Notes under the pieces: model-generated
Database searches by the model: none
Seen by the model: only the letters and a program-made list of their open reading frames with translations
Told to the model about the DNA's origin: nothing
Translations under genes and position numbers: made by a program
Source: Leptobrachium leishanense
Taxonomy: Eukaryota; Chordata; Amphibia; Anura; Megophryidae
DNA length: 64,000 nucleotides
Direction of reading: 5' to 3'
Assembly (NCBI GenBank): GCA_009667805.1
Contig: CM019063.1
Span: forward strand, 352,432,942 to 352,496,941
Shown: piece after piece, positions 23,300 through 33,441 of the stretch
How positions within the stretch are numbered: the stretch's first letter is position 1
Layout of the letters: each line of letters starts with the position of its first letter

Positions 23300-24187
23300 T
23301 GTCACGGATCCCTCTGATTACCAAAATAGTGGTCCCTTTACGCAGACCGCTCTCTACCCTTCCGATCCTTGAATGGTCGGCAAAACTAGAAAGACAATTA
23401 ACCAGACAATAGATAGACAAGAGGTAACACCAGACAGAGGTACAGAATAGGGTATTGTCACGAATCCTTCTGACTACCAAGATAGTGATCCCTTTATGTG
23501 GATCGCTCTCTACCCTTCCGATCCTTGAATGGTCGGCAAAACTAGATAGACAATTAACCAGGTAATAGATAAACAAAGGGAAACACCAGACAGGGGTACA
23601 GACCAGAGTATACGTTCTCCCTAGGACCTTAGTTATAGCAGAGGAAATCTGATGTGTGCTTAGGGTGCCACATAGACTGACCTCGGTACCAACGTTAAGG
23701 GCAGAACCAAGAGCAGAGTGAATGCCAATACCAGGGGTTATACACAGAATGGTTTGTTTGCCAATGCCAGGGGTCATACACAGGAGGGTTCGTTTGCCAA
23801 TGCCAAGGGTCATACACAGGAGGGTTCGTTTGCCAATGCCAAGGGTCATACACAGGAGGGTTCGTTTGCCAATGCCAAGGGTCATACACAGGAGGGTTCG
23901 TTTGCCAATGCCAAGGGTCATACACAGGAGGGTTCGTTTGTCAGAAGCAAGGTAGATACAGAAATCGCCAAAATACACAAGAGCTCTGCGGGAAGTGAAT
24001 ACCACGTCAGGGCACCGGCATGGTAGTGAGACTGGGCTTTAAACCCGGCGGGTCCGCGTCATAACGCCAGGCCCCGCCCCTCGGCGTCCCACGTGAGCGC
24101 ACCCGGTAGCGTACATCATTCGGCGCCTGGCCAGCGAGCAGCGAGGAATCTGCTGCCAGGCGCCCCAGCCCCTGACCAGCCGTGACA
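23300..24187 (-). repeat. Chromovirus-1 5' LTR, 888 bp
   Basis: It is identical to the 3' LTR except for two substitutions (near 23348 and 23720 here). It carries the same minisatellite (about 23725-23941) and the same 156-bp end duplication. The gag ATG lies only 14 bp inside the element at 23285, which leaves little room for a standard primer-binding site; I could not match one. Confidence 0.92.
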
Positions 24188-24782
24188 TGCTGTCGGTGGA
24201 GGCCGGGGGCGCAGGGCCCTGTGAGCCCTATCAATGCGGATGGGAGTGTCAAGCTTCCTATTCAGGATGTGATTGAACAGCTCGGTTAGGATAGCACGGA
24301 GATCTTCCGGCCCATCCAATTCAAGCAGGCCGCAGACTCTTATGTTGTGTCTCCTATCTCTGTTATCGAGGTCGTCTACCCGGCGCTGGAGCTCCGAGAA
24401 GGCTGCTGGTAGGGTGGTCATTGTCTCGGGGGGAGGCCGTTGCACAACTTCTTCCAGGGCGCCCACTCTGGTTCGACAGGGCCGAGACCTCGGTGCGGAT
24501 CTCCCGAACCTCCCTTCCAAAGTTCTCTCGGAGGTCAGCCACCATGTCAGAAAGATCCGCTTTGGTGGGGAGCGCAGATATGAGGCGTTCCAGTCGGTGT
24601 GTAACCTCCTCATGGTCTGCCGCTCGGGGTGGTGGGGAACGCCCGTCCGCCATGTTAGGTGGCTCCGCAGGGGTCAGTGTCGTCCCGGGCGGGATGAGAA
24701 ATGCGTCTAGAGAGCCCACGGATCTCGCGGGGGGGTGGGCAGGGGCTTTCGGGGTGGATATCTTCCCTTTTCCTCGAACCAT
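24188..24782 (-). pseudogene. L1-1 ORF1, N-terminal part
   Basis: It starts at ATG 24782 with MVRGKGKISTPKAP. It continues into a heptad-like helix (THRLERLISALPTKADLSDM) and, after a frameshift near 24430, into ELQRRVDDLDNRDRR and the RRM core HNIRVCGLLEL, then RIDRAHRALRP at the insertion point. The other half is at 17617-18083; taking out the LTR element and one TGCTG makes the join exact. The order coiled coil, RRM, C-terminal domain is that of L1 ORF1p (Transposase_22). Confidence 0.8.
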
Positions 24783-24905
24783 GTCCCGTTCAGTACTGGG
24801 GGAGAGCGGACAAGTTGGAGGGGACTCAGGAGCCCATTTAGAATGCGGCCATCGTGGTCGAAGGTCAGGACACGCCTCCATAAATTGGAATTCTTGGCCT
24901 TGAAG

Positions 24906-25160
24906 TGGGCGGTCGTGGACAAGCTGAAAGATTATCTCTATGGGGCCGAATTTGTGATAAAGACCGACAACAATCCTCTTATGTACGTTCTTACTACTGC
25001 GAAACTGGATGCGGCAGGACATCGGTGGTTAGCTGCTTTGTCAGGGTTCCGGTTTAGCCTCAAGTATCGCCGTGGAGTAAATAATTGAGATGCAGATGCT
25101 TTGTCAAGAAGGCCTTATAATACAGAATGGACTCAGTTGACTCCTGATGGGGTGCAAGCC
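24906..25160 (+). pseudogene. Gypsy-A1 RNase H remnant
   Basis: Directly after the L1-1 target duplication the Gypsy-A1 frame resumes with LALKWAVVDKLKDYLYG, FVIKTDNNPL and GHRWLAALSGFRF, then VNN-stop-DADALSRR. The stop TGA at about 25086 replaces CGA and fits a CpG transition. The N-terminal half of RNase H is missing because of the deletion near 11250. Frameshifts follow near 25190. Confidence 0.8.
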
Positions 25161-25360
25161 TTATGTCAAGGGGCCGAGCGCCGGGTCAAGGGAGCGATTG
25201 GGCAGAAGCTATAGGAGTTATGGCTGCGGGCGTTCCAGAACTTTATTGTAATCCTACACAACTAAGGAGTGAAAGCTTACCTGCTCTCTCAAAACAGGAC
25301 CTGAGAGCAGATCAAGCCGGAGATCCCCTGATCGGATTAACAATAAAAGCAATGAACGCG

Positions 25361-26507
25361 TGTCACGACCACTACGCGTGCTGCTGCACAAAGACGCCGG
25401 GTTAAGCCGCTCACTATCTATCTATCCTAGACCCAGATAATTATGCGCGCTTATCTACCCGTCCCGGCCACACTTTCTCTCACAACAGGCATGTAGAGCG
25501 CGATATACTGATCCCAGGATTGCAACGCAGTACAAGTCTTCTCCTGAAGCGCGTACTAACTACGTCTCTCACAATCCCTGCAGTCTCTTTTTTCTATTCT
25601 ATTAGTAACGCTGCCACCAGTCCCCCGCGTCGCGACTGGAGACGCAGGGCTTAAACAACCGCACTGTCTCCTGACGACCGCAACTCGCAATTTCTTATAT
25701 ATAACCGAGCTTAAGGCAAATAGCAATTCTCCCAATCTCTTAGTTAGCGTGGATTTCATCAGCCAGAGTCAAAACTTAAATATTTTTTGGTTTATTTATG
25801 ATAGAAAAATCACAGTGCTTTGTTACATAAAAAATTATAACTAGAATAAATCAATTAATTACACACTACACAGCAAATGAAAGAAAAAAGGGTGAACCAT
25901 AGAGCATTACTTACGAAGAGCTATTCCTTAAGCTAGCATCAATGGTCGCCTGGAGCCTGGAGGTAGGAACATGGACCGATCAGTCCTCTTTAGAAGGTAC
26001 CCCAAGTGATCAGCCCCAGCACATGGCCAGTTTTCAGAATTTATACACTTCCTGATCCTTCCAGTCCACCCCCAAATGGCCCAGTGTCCTGGACTACACT
26101 TCCCAGAGTCCCCTTTGCTACAGAGCATGTCAATTAATCTTTAATTGCCCAAAAGGTGTCCATCCCCCCCACAGGGATCAAGGATGTGCTTCCTGTCTTT
26201 GAAGATAGCTTCTAAATCTTGGTTTGCATCTTGGTGCCGGGCTGGCTGCCAAGGTGTGATGGACAGGATACACAATAGGAAAAAGTACAAAAGACATTCC
26301 CTTTTACAGTTACGTGTTATATCCTCTCCCCAAGGGAGAAAGCTAACCATTTTGATTACATTTCAGCTATGGACACAGGGATACCAAATGGTCAGACACA
26401 AATATGAATATAACTCTATATGGAGGAGATATGTATAAACAGGCAGATATACACATATATACAGCCAGACCCTTATATAGATAGAAATACAGATCTAATC
26501 TGCCACA
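25361..26507. mobile_element. Solo LTR, 1147 bp, TSD ACGCG
   Basis: The segment starts TGTCACGACC and ends TGCCACA (TG...CA), and is flanked by ACGCG at 25356-25360 and 26508-26512. It interrupts the Gypsy-A1 frame between RNase H and integrase, and removing it restores the sequence seen in the second copy (KAMNASQRE). No internal coding region is present, so it is a solo LTR left by recombination. Family not recognised. Confidence 0.75.
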
Positions 26508-26512
26508 ACGCG

Positions 26513-28322
26513 GGTCAAAGGGGACTTCTGCTGACTAATTCCCCCGAAGGAGCTCGGTTGGTCTATAAAGAGTGGGAGCGGCTGAAGGTGTTAGATGGGG
26601 TGGTCTACCGAAGGGGCCCCTCGAACAATGCTGAAGAAACGCAACAATTGTTCCTCCCAGAGAAGCATAGAGAAAGTGTGTTGAGAGCATTGCACGATGA
26701 TCATGGACATTTCGGAGCAGAGAGAACTTTTAAACTGGTGCGAGACAGATTCTATTGTCCCTGTATGAGATCTGAAGTTGAAAGTTACTGCCATTCGTGT
26801 TTGAGGTGTATTCAGAGAAAGACCCTACCAACCCAAACTACTCCAATGAGCCACCTGCAAAGTCAAGGACCCATGGACTTGGTGTGCATTGATTTCCTGT
26901 GCTTAGAGTCTGATGCTAGTGGGCAGGGAAATATTTTAGTAGTGACTGATCACTTCACTCGTTATGCCCAAGCTTTCTCTACAAAAGACCAACGTGCTCC
27001 TACAGTAGCAAAAGTTTTAATGGAGAAGTTTTTCGTTCATTACGGCCTACCACAAAGAATCCATTCAGATCAAGGCAGAGACTTTGAGAGCCGACTTGTC
27101 AGGCAATTGTTAGAAGTACTAGGAATTCAGAAGACTCGAACTTCTCCATATCACCCCCAAGGTGATGCTCAACCAGAAAGGTTTAATCGCACTCTACTGA
27201 ATATGTTGGGGACACTGTCAGCTAAAGAGAAACAGAGTTGGAGTCGTCACATAGCTACGCTGGTGCATGCGTACAATAGTACTGAGAGTGATGCAACTGG
27301 GTACTCACCTTATCATCTCATGTTTGGAAGAGAGGCTCAACTGCCAGTTGATTTAGCTTTTGGTCTATCTATTGACCAGACGTCTGTCACTTCCTACAAA
27401 AATTATGTGGACAGACTTCGGAGAAACCTAGCTGCTGCATTTGAACAGGCCCGTTTGACCTCAAAAGGTAGAGCGCAGAGAAACAAGCGAAATTGCGGTT
27501 TGAGAGTTCGGGTACAGGACCTACAGCCCGGCGATAGTGTATTTGTTAAAGAACTTGGGTGTTTCTGCAAGACACAAACTGGCCGATAGATGGAGTTCTC
27601 AAATTTACATTGTCTGCAAGCAACTGCCTGGTCTGCCGGTATACCAAATCCGTCCGTATGGAAAGGTCGGTCCTCTAAAGAACTGGCACAGAAATCATCT
27701 GTTACCTTTGAGAGAGGCGGTACGGATACCAGTTGGAGACAAACTTTCCTTGCCTAATCCGCCTGTTCCTTGTTCGGCTCCTGTTACTCGGTCTCAGCAG
27801 TTATGTTCTGTCGGAGAAAGTGAAGAAGACAGTGAGGAAGAGGACTGGTGTTTGAGCTGTGTGCGCCCACCTGAGCCTGAAGAAGTTATTCTGGCCTCTG
27901 CTCAGTGTGAAAGTAACCTGAGGCCTGATGCTCCAGAATTCAGACCTGAAGTACCTGAAACCTTGGAAGCACCTGAAATCCTAGAAGATGTATCAATAGA
28001 CTATAGTTCTATGCCTTCACTGGAAGCCTCGTACTCTGAAGAGGTGTCTGCTCCGGTTGTAGAAGAGAGAATTGGGCCTGTAAATGTAGCCCTTCCACCT
28101 GAAGAGAAAATTGATAAATCTGAGCCTAAACGTTCAATACGGCCCCCTCAGAGACTTACCTATGATTCACCGGGACATAGCACTGAAGAAGCTGTTACCA
28201 CTGTGCGAAGGCTGCCTGAAGTGTCTGCTACACTAGCTGAGGTAGTCAGGGACATGAGTCAGCTTGAGGATGTATATCTGACCCATTATATGTCTGCTAC
28301 TGAGCCTGAATGTATTGCTTAA
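26513..28322 (+). pseudogene. Gypsy-A1 integrase with acidic C-terminal extension, one frameshift
   Basis: The integrase runs from TNSPEGARLVYKEW. The HHCC zinc finger is seen as HDDHGHFGAERTFKL...CHSCLRCIQRK. The catalytic residues are D in LVCIDFLCLE, D in IHSDQGRDFES and E in DAQPERFNR. The frame shifts by one base at about 27545 and continues as LLKNLGVSARHKLADRW and GPLKNWHRNHLLPL. The last 170 or so residues (27800-28322) are very acidic and proline rich (ESEEDSEEEDW, PPEPEEV) and end in CIA. The second copy has the same tail. It has no chromodomain. Confidence 0.85.
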
Positions 28323-28391
28323 TGTAAATATTGCAATGTTATGTATCTGTTACACTCCCTTGGAGGGACCCTAGAGTTTAGGGGGGAGAGA

Positions 28392-31295
28392 GTAGCGCTG
28401 CTTTAAAAACACTGTATTCTGGTGCATTGAACTATTGCTGCCATCAGAGGGAGACAGAGACATTGTTAGAGTATGCTGGACAAAACTGAACTACATCTAC
28501 CATCATCCTTTGCGTGAGGACAGGAGGGGGGTGGTACAAGAAAAGGAAAGAGATCAACAACCTTGTGCAAGGGAGAAGCAGTGTGAGCATAGCAACGAGA
28601 GACGTAGGATGCACGCTGGGGCTGTTAGGGTTTGAAACCAGGCCGGAGTGTTGAAGTTATTACAGTCCTGTTAAAGATCGTGCTGTTCCCTGAGCGTTGA
28701 GAGTACAGAGTGTGCTACGCTGAACTGTTCGTGACAAAGTGCGGTTTTGGGAGAAGAGGGACATTGTGTGACAAACTGGAGAGGAGTGCTGGCAGCCTAT
28801 GTGATCGTGTCTTGGCGGAGGAGAATCCGATCAGGAGTACAGGCATTAACAGCATCGAGTTCCAAGTGGCAGCGAGGACGGATCCTCTCGAGAGAGATCC
28901 CTTTCTTCAGCGTTCATCAGTCCAGGACAAGCGGTTACACCGGATGGGTGAGAAGGTTTTGACCTGGTGAAAACGCAGAACATTGCGCACTTGTTTATCT
29001 GTTCCTTTAAGGGCCCCAACGGTGACTAGTCGAAGATTGTTTTGTTTCATTTACTGGCCAGTTGAATACAGTACCCGGGTACCCTAGACCAGAGGTTAAA
29101 ATTTCCACTCGCCCTCTCGCAAGTTGCGAGTAGAAATTGTCTGGGGGCGAGTGAAGATTGGTCTGTAATCCCTTTCAGGTGCTAGTGTCGGCTCCATGCT
29201 GACACCAGCACTAATCAGGGCTTTTTTCCTGCCAGACAGTCATTGTCTGCTGGAGGAGGGATTCATAGCCCTTCCTTTCAGGCTTTGAAAATAAATACTG
29301 TCTGCCCCCTGCCTCGCGTGGGTCTTCCATGATGGTGTCCAGCGGCCCCCTCATTGATGATGTTACGACAGTGCGCCGCACCATGTGACATCTCATCTCT
29401 TCCTGTACTCACCGGCAGTTCTACAGCGTGTCAGGCCACACCCTCACAGAGTGTGATCTGGATGGAAGGCAAGAATGACAGGCAATGTTGCCTCCTCAAG
29501 GTAGCTTGTTGGAAAGTGCCAGTGCAAGAAACAATCTCCACCTGAGGTATGACCACCTGTCCCCCCCCCCGGAAGAAGGGGAAAATTACTTTATTTGCCC
29601 CAAAAAAAACATTTTCTTTAAACCCCCAGAAAAAAAAATGTTTTATTTGTCCTTTTATTTTGTGTGATGTGTGCTCTGTTTAAATTGGCAGTGGGAGCCA
29701 GGAAGGAATTAAATGTTAAAATTTGTGCATCTGATTGCTTGCAATGTAGTGCTCCCTCACCTCAGCTGTAATCAGGTGATTCCACTTAAACAGAAACTAG
29801 GCAGGAAATCACAGAGCTGTCTGGTCCACTGTCTAACTCCAAGAGGAGAGGGCTTTCTGCCACTATCTGTAGATCCACAAACTCCTGTCACATTCCCTGA
29901 TTACAGCTGAGGTGAGTGGACACTGCAGGGGGGGTCAGGGGAGGGAGGAATGCATGGGAAGTAATTGGCTCCTCTAAGTTTTGCAGTTAACTCCTTCCTG
30001 GCTCTCTTTGCCATTTTAAACAGTGCACAAATACATCCACACACTGACTCTACAGTGGGGACACAGCCTCCATAACACAATTCCTATACAGCCCTTCATA
30101 GGCCTAACATGAACCATACCCTCACAGAACCCACAAATTTATATAGTCCTCCTATATTGCAGCCCTCATATATAAATGCAGCCCTCATGTCACACATTAT
30201 TACACAGTATTACTGTGAGTTTTATTGGTGTAGAGCGCTCTGTGATATGCTCTTACACACTGCACGTTACTGTGTTTTATTGCTGTGAAGCTCTGTGATA
30301 AGCATGGGTGTGTATTGTGGGAATAGTTTTGTGGGGGCAGCAGCATTTCATCTTTGGACCCAGACAACACAATGTCATGGTCTGGCCCTGGCTGTATACA
30401 TTGGCTGCAGGCTGGCGTGTGCCCTCCATTTATTAGTTCTGCCATAGAAAATATTGTAACAACGGCATCGCTAGCCTGTATCACACGTTCAGTGCAAGGG
30501 CTTATGGGACATAGAATGGTCTCATTCCAAACCTCATCACACACAGGCAGGAGCCCTTGCACTGCTGTATGTCCAGGGCTGAGTGATGCAGAGAACCCTG
30601 GACCGTGTGAAAAGCCCTGCAGGCTTCACAAACATGAAGCCAGCAGGGCTATCTAATGATTAAATGATCACCATCCATTCTGCATGGTGAGGGGTTAATT
30701 AGAATCAGAGGGGCTCTCAAATACAGTCCCCCCCCCTCTGTATAATACCTGTCATCCACTGGATTCAGTGGATGACGGAATTTACTGAAACAAACACCCC
30801 TTCAGTGCCCTATACCCAGGACATACTTGAAAACGAGAGAAATCTCAATGTATCCTTCCTGGTAAAATCCTTTATAAATAAATATATACTTTACATAGAG
30901 CAGTGGCTATCACTGCAAGGAAAAAGGGCCGTATGGGATTGGGATAGGTAGGTTAACTGATGGCGAGTAACTTAGAAGACCTGGCTAGTAGCTCTGGACC
31001 TGAAATTTTGAGCCCTGCCCTAGACAACACACATATATATTTTTGAGCTATTATTCACGGACTTACACTCCAGAACTGAGGGGGTTAACCGTTTCTTTTA
31101 CCGCCGCGTGTTTTTCCCGCGTTACGAATTCTTGTTACTCAAATACCGTATATGCGTAATATATGCTGCTTTATTGGGATCAGTAAAGAATGTAATATAT
31201 AAAAATCCACAACAGTGCTGGTGTATAGTTATTTCCTAGTGCGGTGAAACTAACCCGAGGTTTATTCAGCGGCTCCTCCGGGGGTGAGCGCTACA
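28392..31295 (+). repeat. Gypsy-A1 3' LTR, interrupted by a hAT element
   Basis: The LTR parts are 28392-29089 and 31018-31295. They match the 5' LTR closely, with small indels (for example an extra segment near 28600 and a deletion near 28765). A purine-rich tract AGGGGGGAGAGA directly precedes it (28379-28391) and is the likely polypurine tract. Confidence 0.88.
29090..31017. mobile_element. Non-autonomous hAT element hAT-N1, 1928 bp
   Basis: An 8-bp duplication CCCTAGAC lies at 29082-29089 and 31018-31025. Its ends CAGAGGTTAAAATTTCC and (reverse complement) CAGGGCTCAAAATTTCAGG are hAT-type inverted repeats. No transposase is recognisable inside. It includes the interspersed-repeat tail at 30816-30886 shared with 4619-4692. 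Removing it restores the LTR of Gypsy-A1. Confidence 0.9.
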
Positions 31296-31300
31296 CAGGT

Positions 31301-31879
31301 ATGTGTCATATCCTCAGCCCCTGCTGCGCTGCCTGGGGGGATCTGGGCAAGGTCCTGTGCCAAGAGCTGGCCGGCTGCCAGCACTGGGGAATGGCCGAGC
31401 GGCGTCCGAGGGGGCGGGGCCTAGCATGGTCACGAGGAGCCGCCGGGTTTAAAACAGGGCGCGAGGAGTTGCCTCGTCGCCCTGTCGTGGAGTCCGTTTC
31501 CCGCATCGCTAACCATTCGTTTGTATTGATTCTCTGTTGCCAACCCGTTTTCTGGATACGATCCCTGCTCCTGCTTTTTGACCCTTGTTTTTGACTATTC
31601 TCCTGCTGCTCGATTACGATCGCCTGTGTGATGCTTTGGTGGTTTAACCCCATGCTTGCCGCTGGGGTGTTTACACGTTACTGGGGAAGTGTCCCTTCTA
31701 AGTTGTGGGTATTGTCTGTGGCCTCATTAGGTTCCTATAACCAACCCAGGGCTCCTGTTCTCCAGCCACACATGTTGAAAAGAACTGCGATCAAAAGGTA
31801 CTGCTTATTTGCGGTTCATGTTCAGTGTGCTCTCACCATCAACCATACTCGTTTCAGGACTTACGACAGACCCCGAGGT
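31301..31879 (+). other. LTR-like sequence with GC box and TTTAAA element
   Basis: No gene is seen. Around 31408-31460 a GGGGCGGGGCCTAGC box is followed by CCGCCGGGTTTAAAACAG, which closely matches the promoter part of the Chromovirus-1 LTR. I read this as part of an older, related LTR in plus orientation, continued after CR1-2 at 32678-32987. Its ends could not be set. Confidence 0.45.
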
Positions 31880-32672
31880 TACATAGTTACATAGTTATAT
31901 AGGCTGAAAAAAGACATGCGTCCATCGGGTTCAGCCTCTCCCACATAACCTACTGCTGTTGATCCAAAAGAAGGCAAAAAACCCAGTCTGAATGCTTGCC
32001 AATATGCAACATACTGGGAAAAAATTCCTTCTTGACCCCAGAATGGCAGTCAGATTTCTCCTTGGATCAAGAATCTTTTACCCACATATTAAAAATTATA
32101 ACCCTTAATATTCTGTGTCTGCAGGAAGTCATCCAGTCGTTTTTTAAAAGTCTGTACAGACTCTGACCCAACCACCTCAACAGGCAGAGAATTCCACAGC
32201 TTTATTGTTCTCACCGTAAAATAACCCTTCCTATGCTTTAAGCTAAATTTTCTTTCTTCCAGTCTAAATGGATGACCCCTTGTCCTATGTATAGTCCTGT
32301 TAATGAATAGGTTATCAGACAATGGTTGATAATGGCCCCGTATATATTTATATAAGGTTATCAGATCCCCTCTAAGGCGCCTTTTCTCTAAACTAAACAG
32401 GTTTAAGCTTGTTAGTCTTTCCTCATAACTTAACCCTCCATCCCCCTTATTAATTTAGTTGCCCGTCTCTGCACTTTTTCTAACGATATAATATCTTTTT
32501 TTAAGACAGGTGCCCAAAATTGCACGGCATATTCAAGGTGCGGCCTGACCATTGATTTATACAGAGGCAAAATTATGTCTTCATCCCGTGAGTGAACTCC
32601 CCTTTTAATGCATGCCAGTACTTTGCTGGCCTTGGCGGCTGCTGTTTGACATTGCACATTGTTACTTAGTTT
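31880..32672 (-). mobile_element. CR1/L2-type LINE CR1-2, short 3' fragment
   Basis: A minus-strand, strongly 5'-truncated copy of the CR1-1 family. It starts with the terminal repeat (TACATAGTTACATAG, reverse of TATGTAAC) and contains the RT C-terminal region in two frames (32430-32657 and 32089-32322). GAGGT at 31875-31879 and 32673-32677 is a likely target duplication. Confidence 0.85.
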
Positions 32673-32677
32673 GAGGT

Positions 32678-32987
32678 GTATGTGTTGTCACTGACTATCT
32701 TAAGGTACCGCTGATCTGCTCCCCCTTATCAGAAAACGTTAAACCAGCTTATTTCCTGAGTGCCCTGCAGTCCGCGCAATTCACCAACTGTCTTACATAT
32801 CTGTATATTTCTGACTGTGCTCTAAGTAGTCTAATGGTCTCGAAACCTTTAGTGCTTAGTAGCTACTCAGTGTTTTGTTCATCCTCGTTGCCTCAAGTGT
32901 ATAATCCTGTGTATGCCAATCAGTGTGTAAACGTCAAAAAGATTTATCAGCCCTTAAGGATCTCAACTCCGCTATTCTCTAGTGGGC
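32678..32987. other. No recognised feature; likely continuation of the LTR-like region
   Basis: AT-rich sequence without a convincing ORF. After removal of the hAT element (32996-43463) and L1-2 it joins 43472-43518 and 50784 onward, and a short ATG frame then reads through (MSRADAKRTSS to WKAL-stop at 50893). I do not recognise this protein. Confidence 0.4.
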
Positions 32988-33441
32988 GCTACTCCCAGGG
33001 CCGGCCCAAGACATTGTGCTGCCTGGAGCGAAGGCTGAAATGCTGCCCCCCCCCACCACCACGCAACCCCAATATACGCCCACGTGACACGTCCATTGTG
33101 TTATATCATGATATTTATAACTAAGATCCAAGTATAACACTAAGTATTATATTTTAAATAACTTTATTGCGATAAATACGTTAAACTTGTTTTATGTAAC
33201 TGTAACTTAAATAGTTTAAATTGTTTTATTAAACAGCAAAACAAAATTGTGATTATTACAATTTTAACAAAACAACAATATTGCACTCAACAATATATAA
33301 ACTTAAATATTTGCTTCCGTGCCTACTTGGATGCAAACATAGACACTGCTCAGGTCTCAGGTCTGTAGTTTGAACTAAATCGTTTAAATAGTTTTTACAT
33401 AGCAAAACAGATTAATTATCAAAGAATGACAAATCAACAAC

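Larger units (their letters stand above)
18084..24187 (-). mobile_element. Chromovirus-1: Ty3/gypsy element with chromodomain integrase
   Basis: Complete element of 6104 bp with two 888-bp LTRs, flanked by TGCTG at 18079-18083 and 24188-24192. The LTRs begin TGTCACGG and end CCGTGACA and differ at only two positions, so insertion was recent. The minus-strand order is gag, protease, RT, RNase H, integrase, chromodomain. A polypurine tract lies next to the 3' LTR (18972-18985, plus strand C-rich). Gag is intact but pol carries several single-base frameshifts. Confidence 0.95.
11281..24888 (-). mobile_element. L1-type LINE L1-1, full-length, with nested chromovirus and hAT MITE
   Basis: It is flanked by a 17-bp target duplication (CATAAATTGGAATTCTT at 11264-11280 and 24889-24905) and has a T-rich end on the left, i.e. 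a minus-strand 3' tail. It includes ORF1 (interrupted by the chromovirus), a roughly 1.5-kb inter-ORF spacer, ORF2 and a 3' region with a (GA)n tract near 11633-11654. Without the nested elements it is about 6.8 kb. Its 5' end (GGAGGCGTG on the minus strand) resembles that of L1-2, so both look full-length. Confidence 0.9.
4944..31295 (+). mobile_element. Gypsy-A1: Ty3/gypsy retrotransposon with PNMA-like gag, expanded by nested insertions
   Basis: The element runs from 5' LTR (4944-5901) to 3' LTR (28392-31295 including an insert) and is flanked by the 5-bp TSD CAGGT at 4939-4943 and 31296-31300. The internal order is gag, protease, RT, RNase H, integrase, which is the Ty3/gypsy order. Four independent insertions interrupt it: CR1-1, L1-1, a solo LTR and a hAT element. 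Without them it would be about 7.7 kb. A deletion at about 11250 removed the RT/RNase H connection. A second, minus-strand copy of the family lies at 52316-58645. Frameshifts and stops make this copy inactive. Confidence 0.9.

Noticed and set aside
23286..24005. N-terminal extension of the chromovirus gag through the LTR
   Set aside because: It lies in the LTR and depends on the 36-bp period; the gag start at 23285 fits the element layout.
28710..28970. Short frames inside the Gypsy-A LTRs (also 5278-5551)
   Set aside because: They lie in non-coding LTR sequence, are not kept between copies and show no domain.
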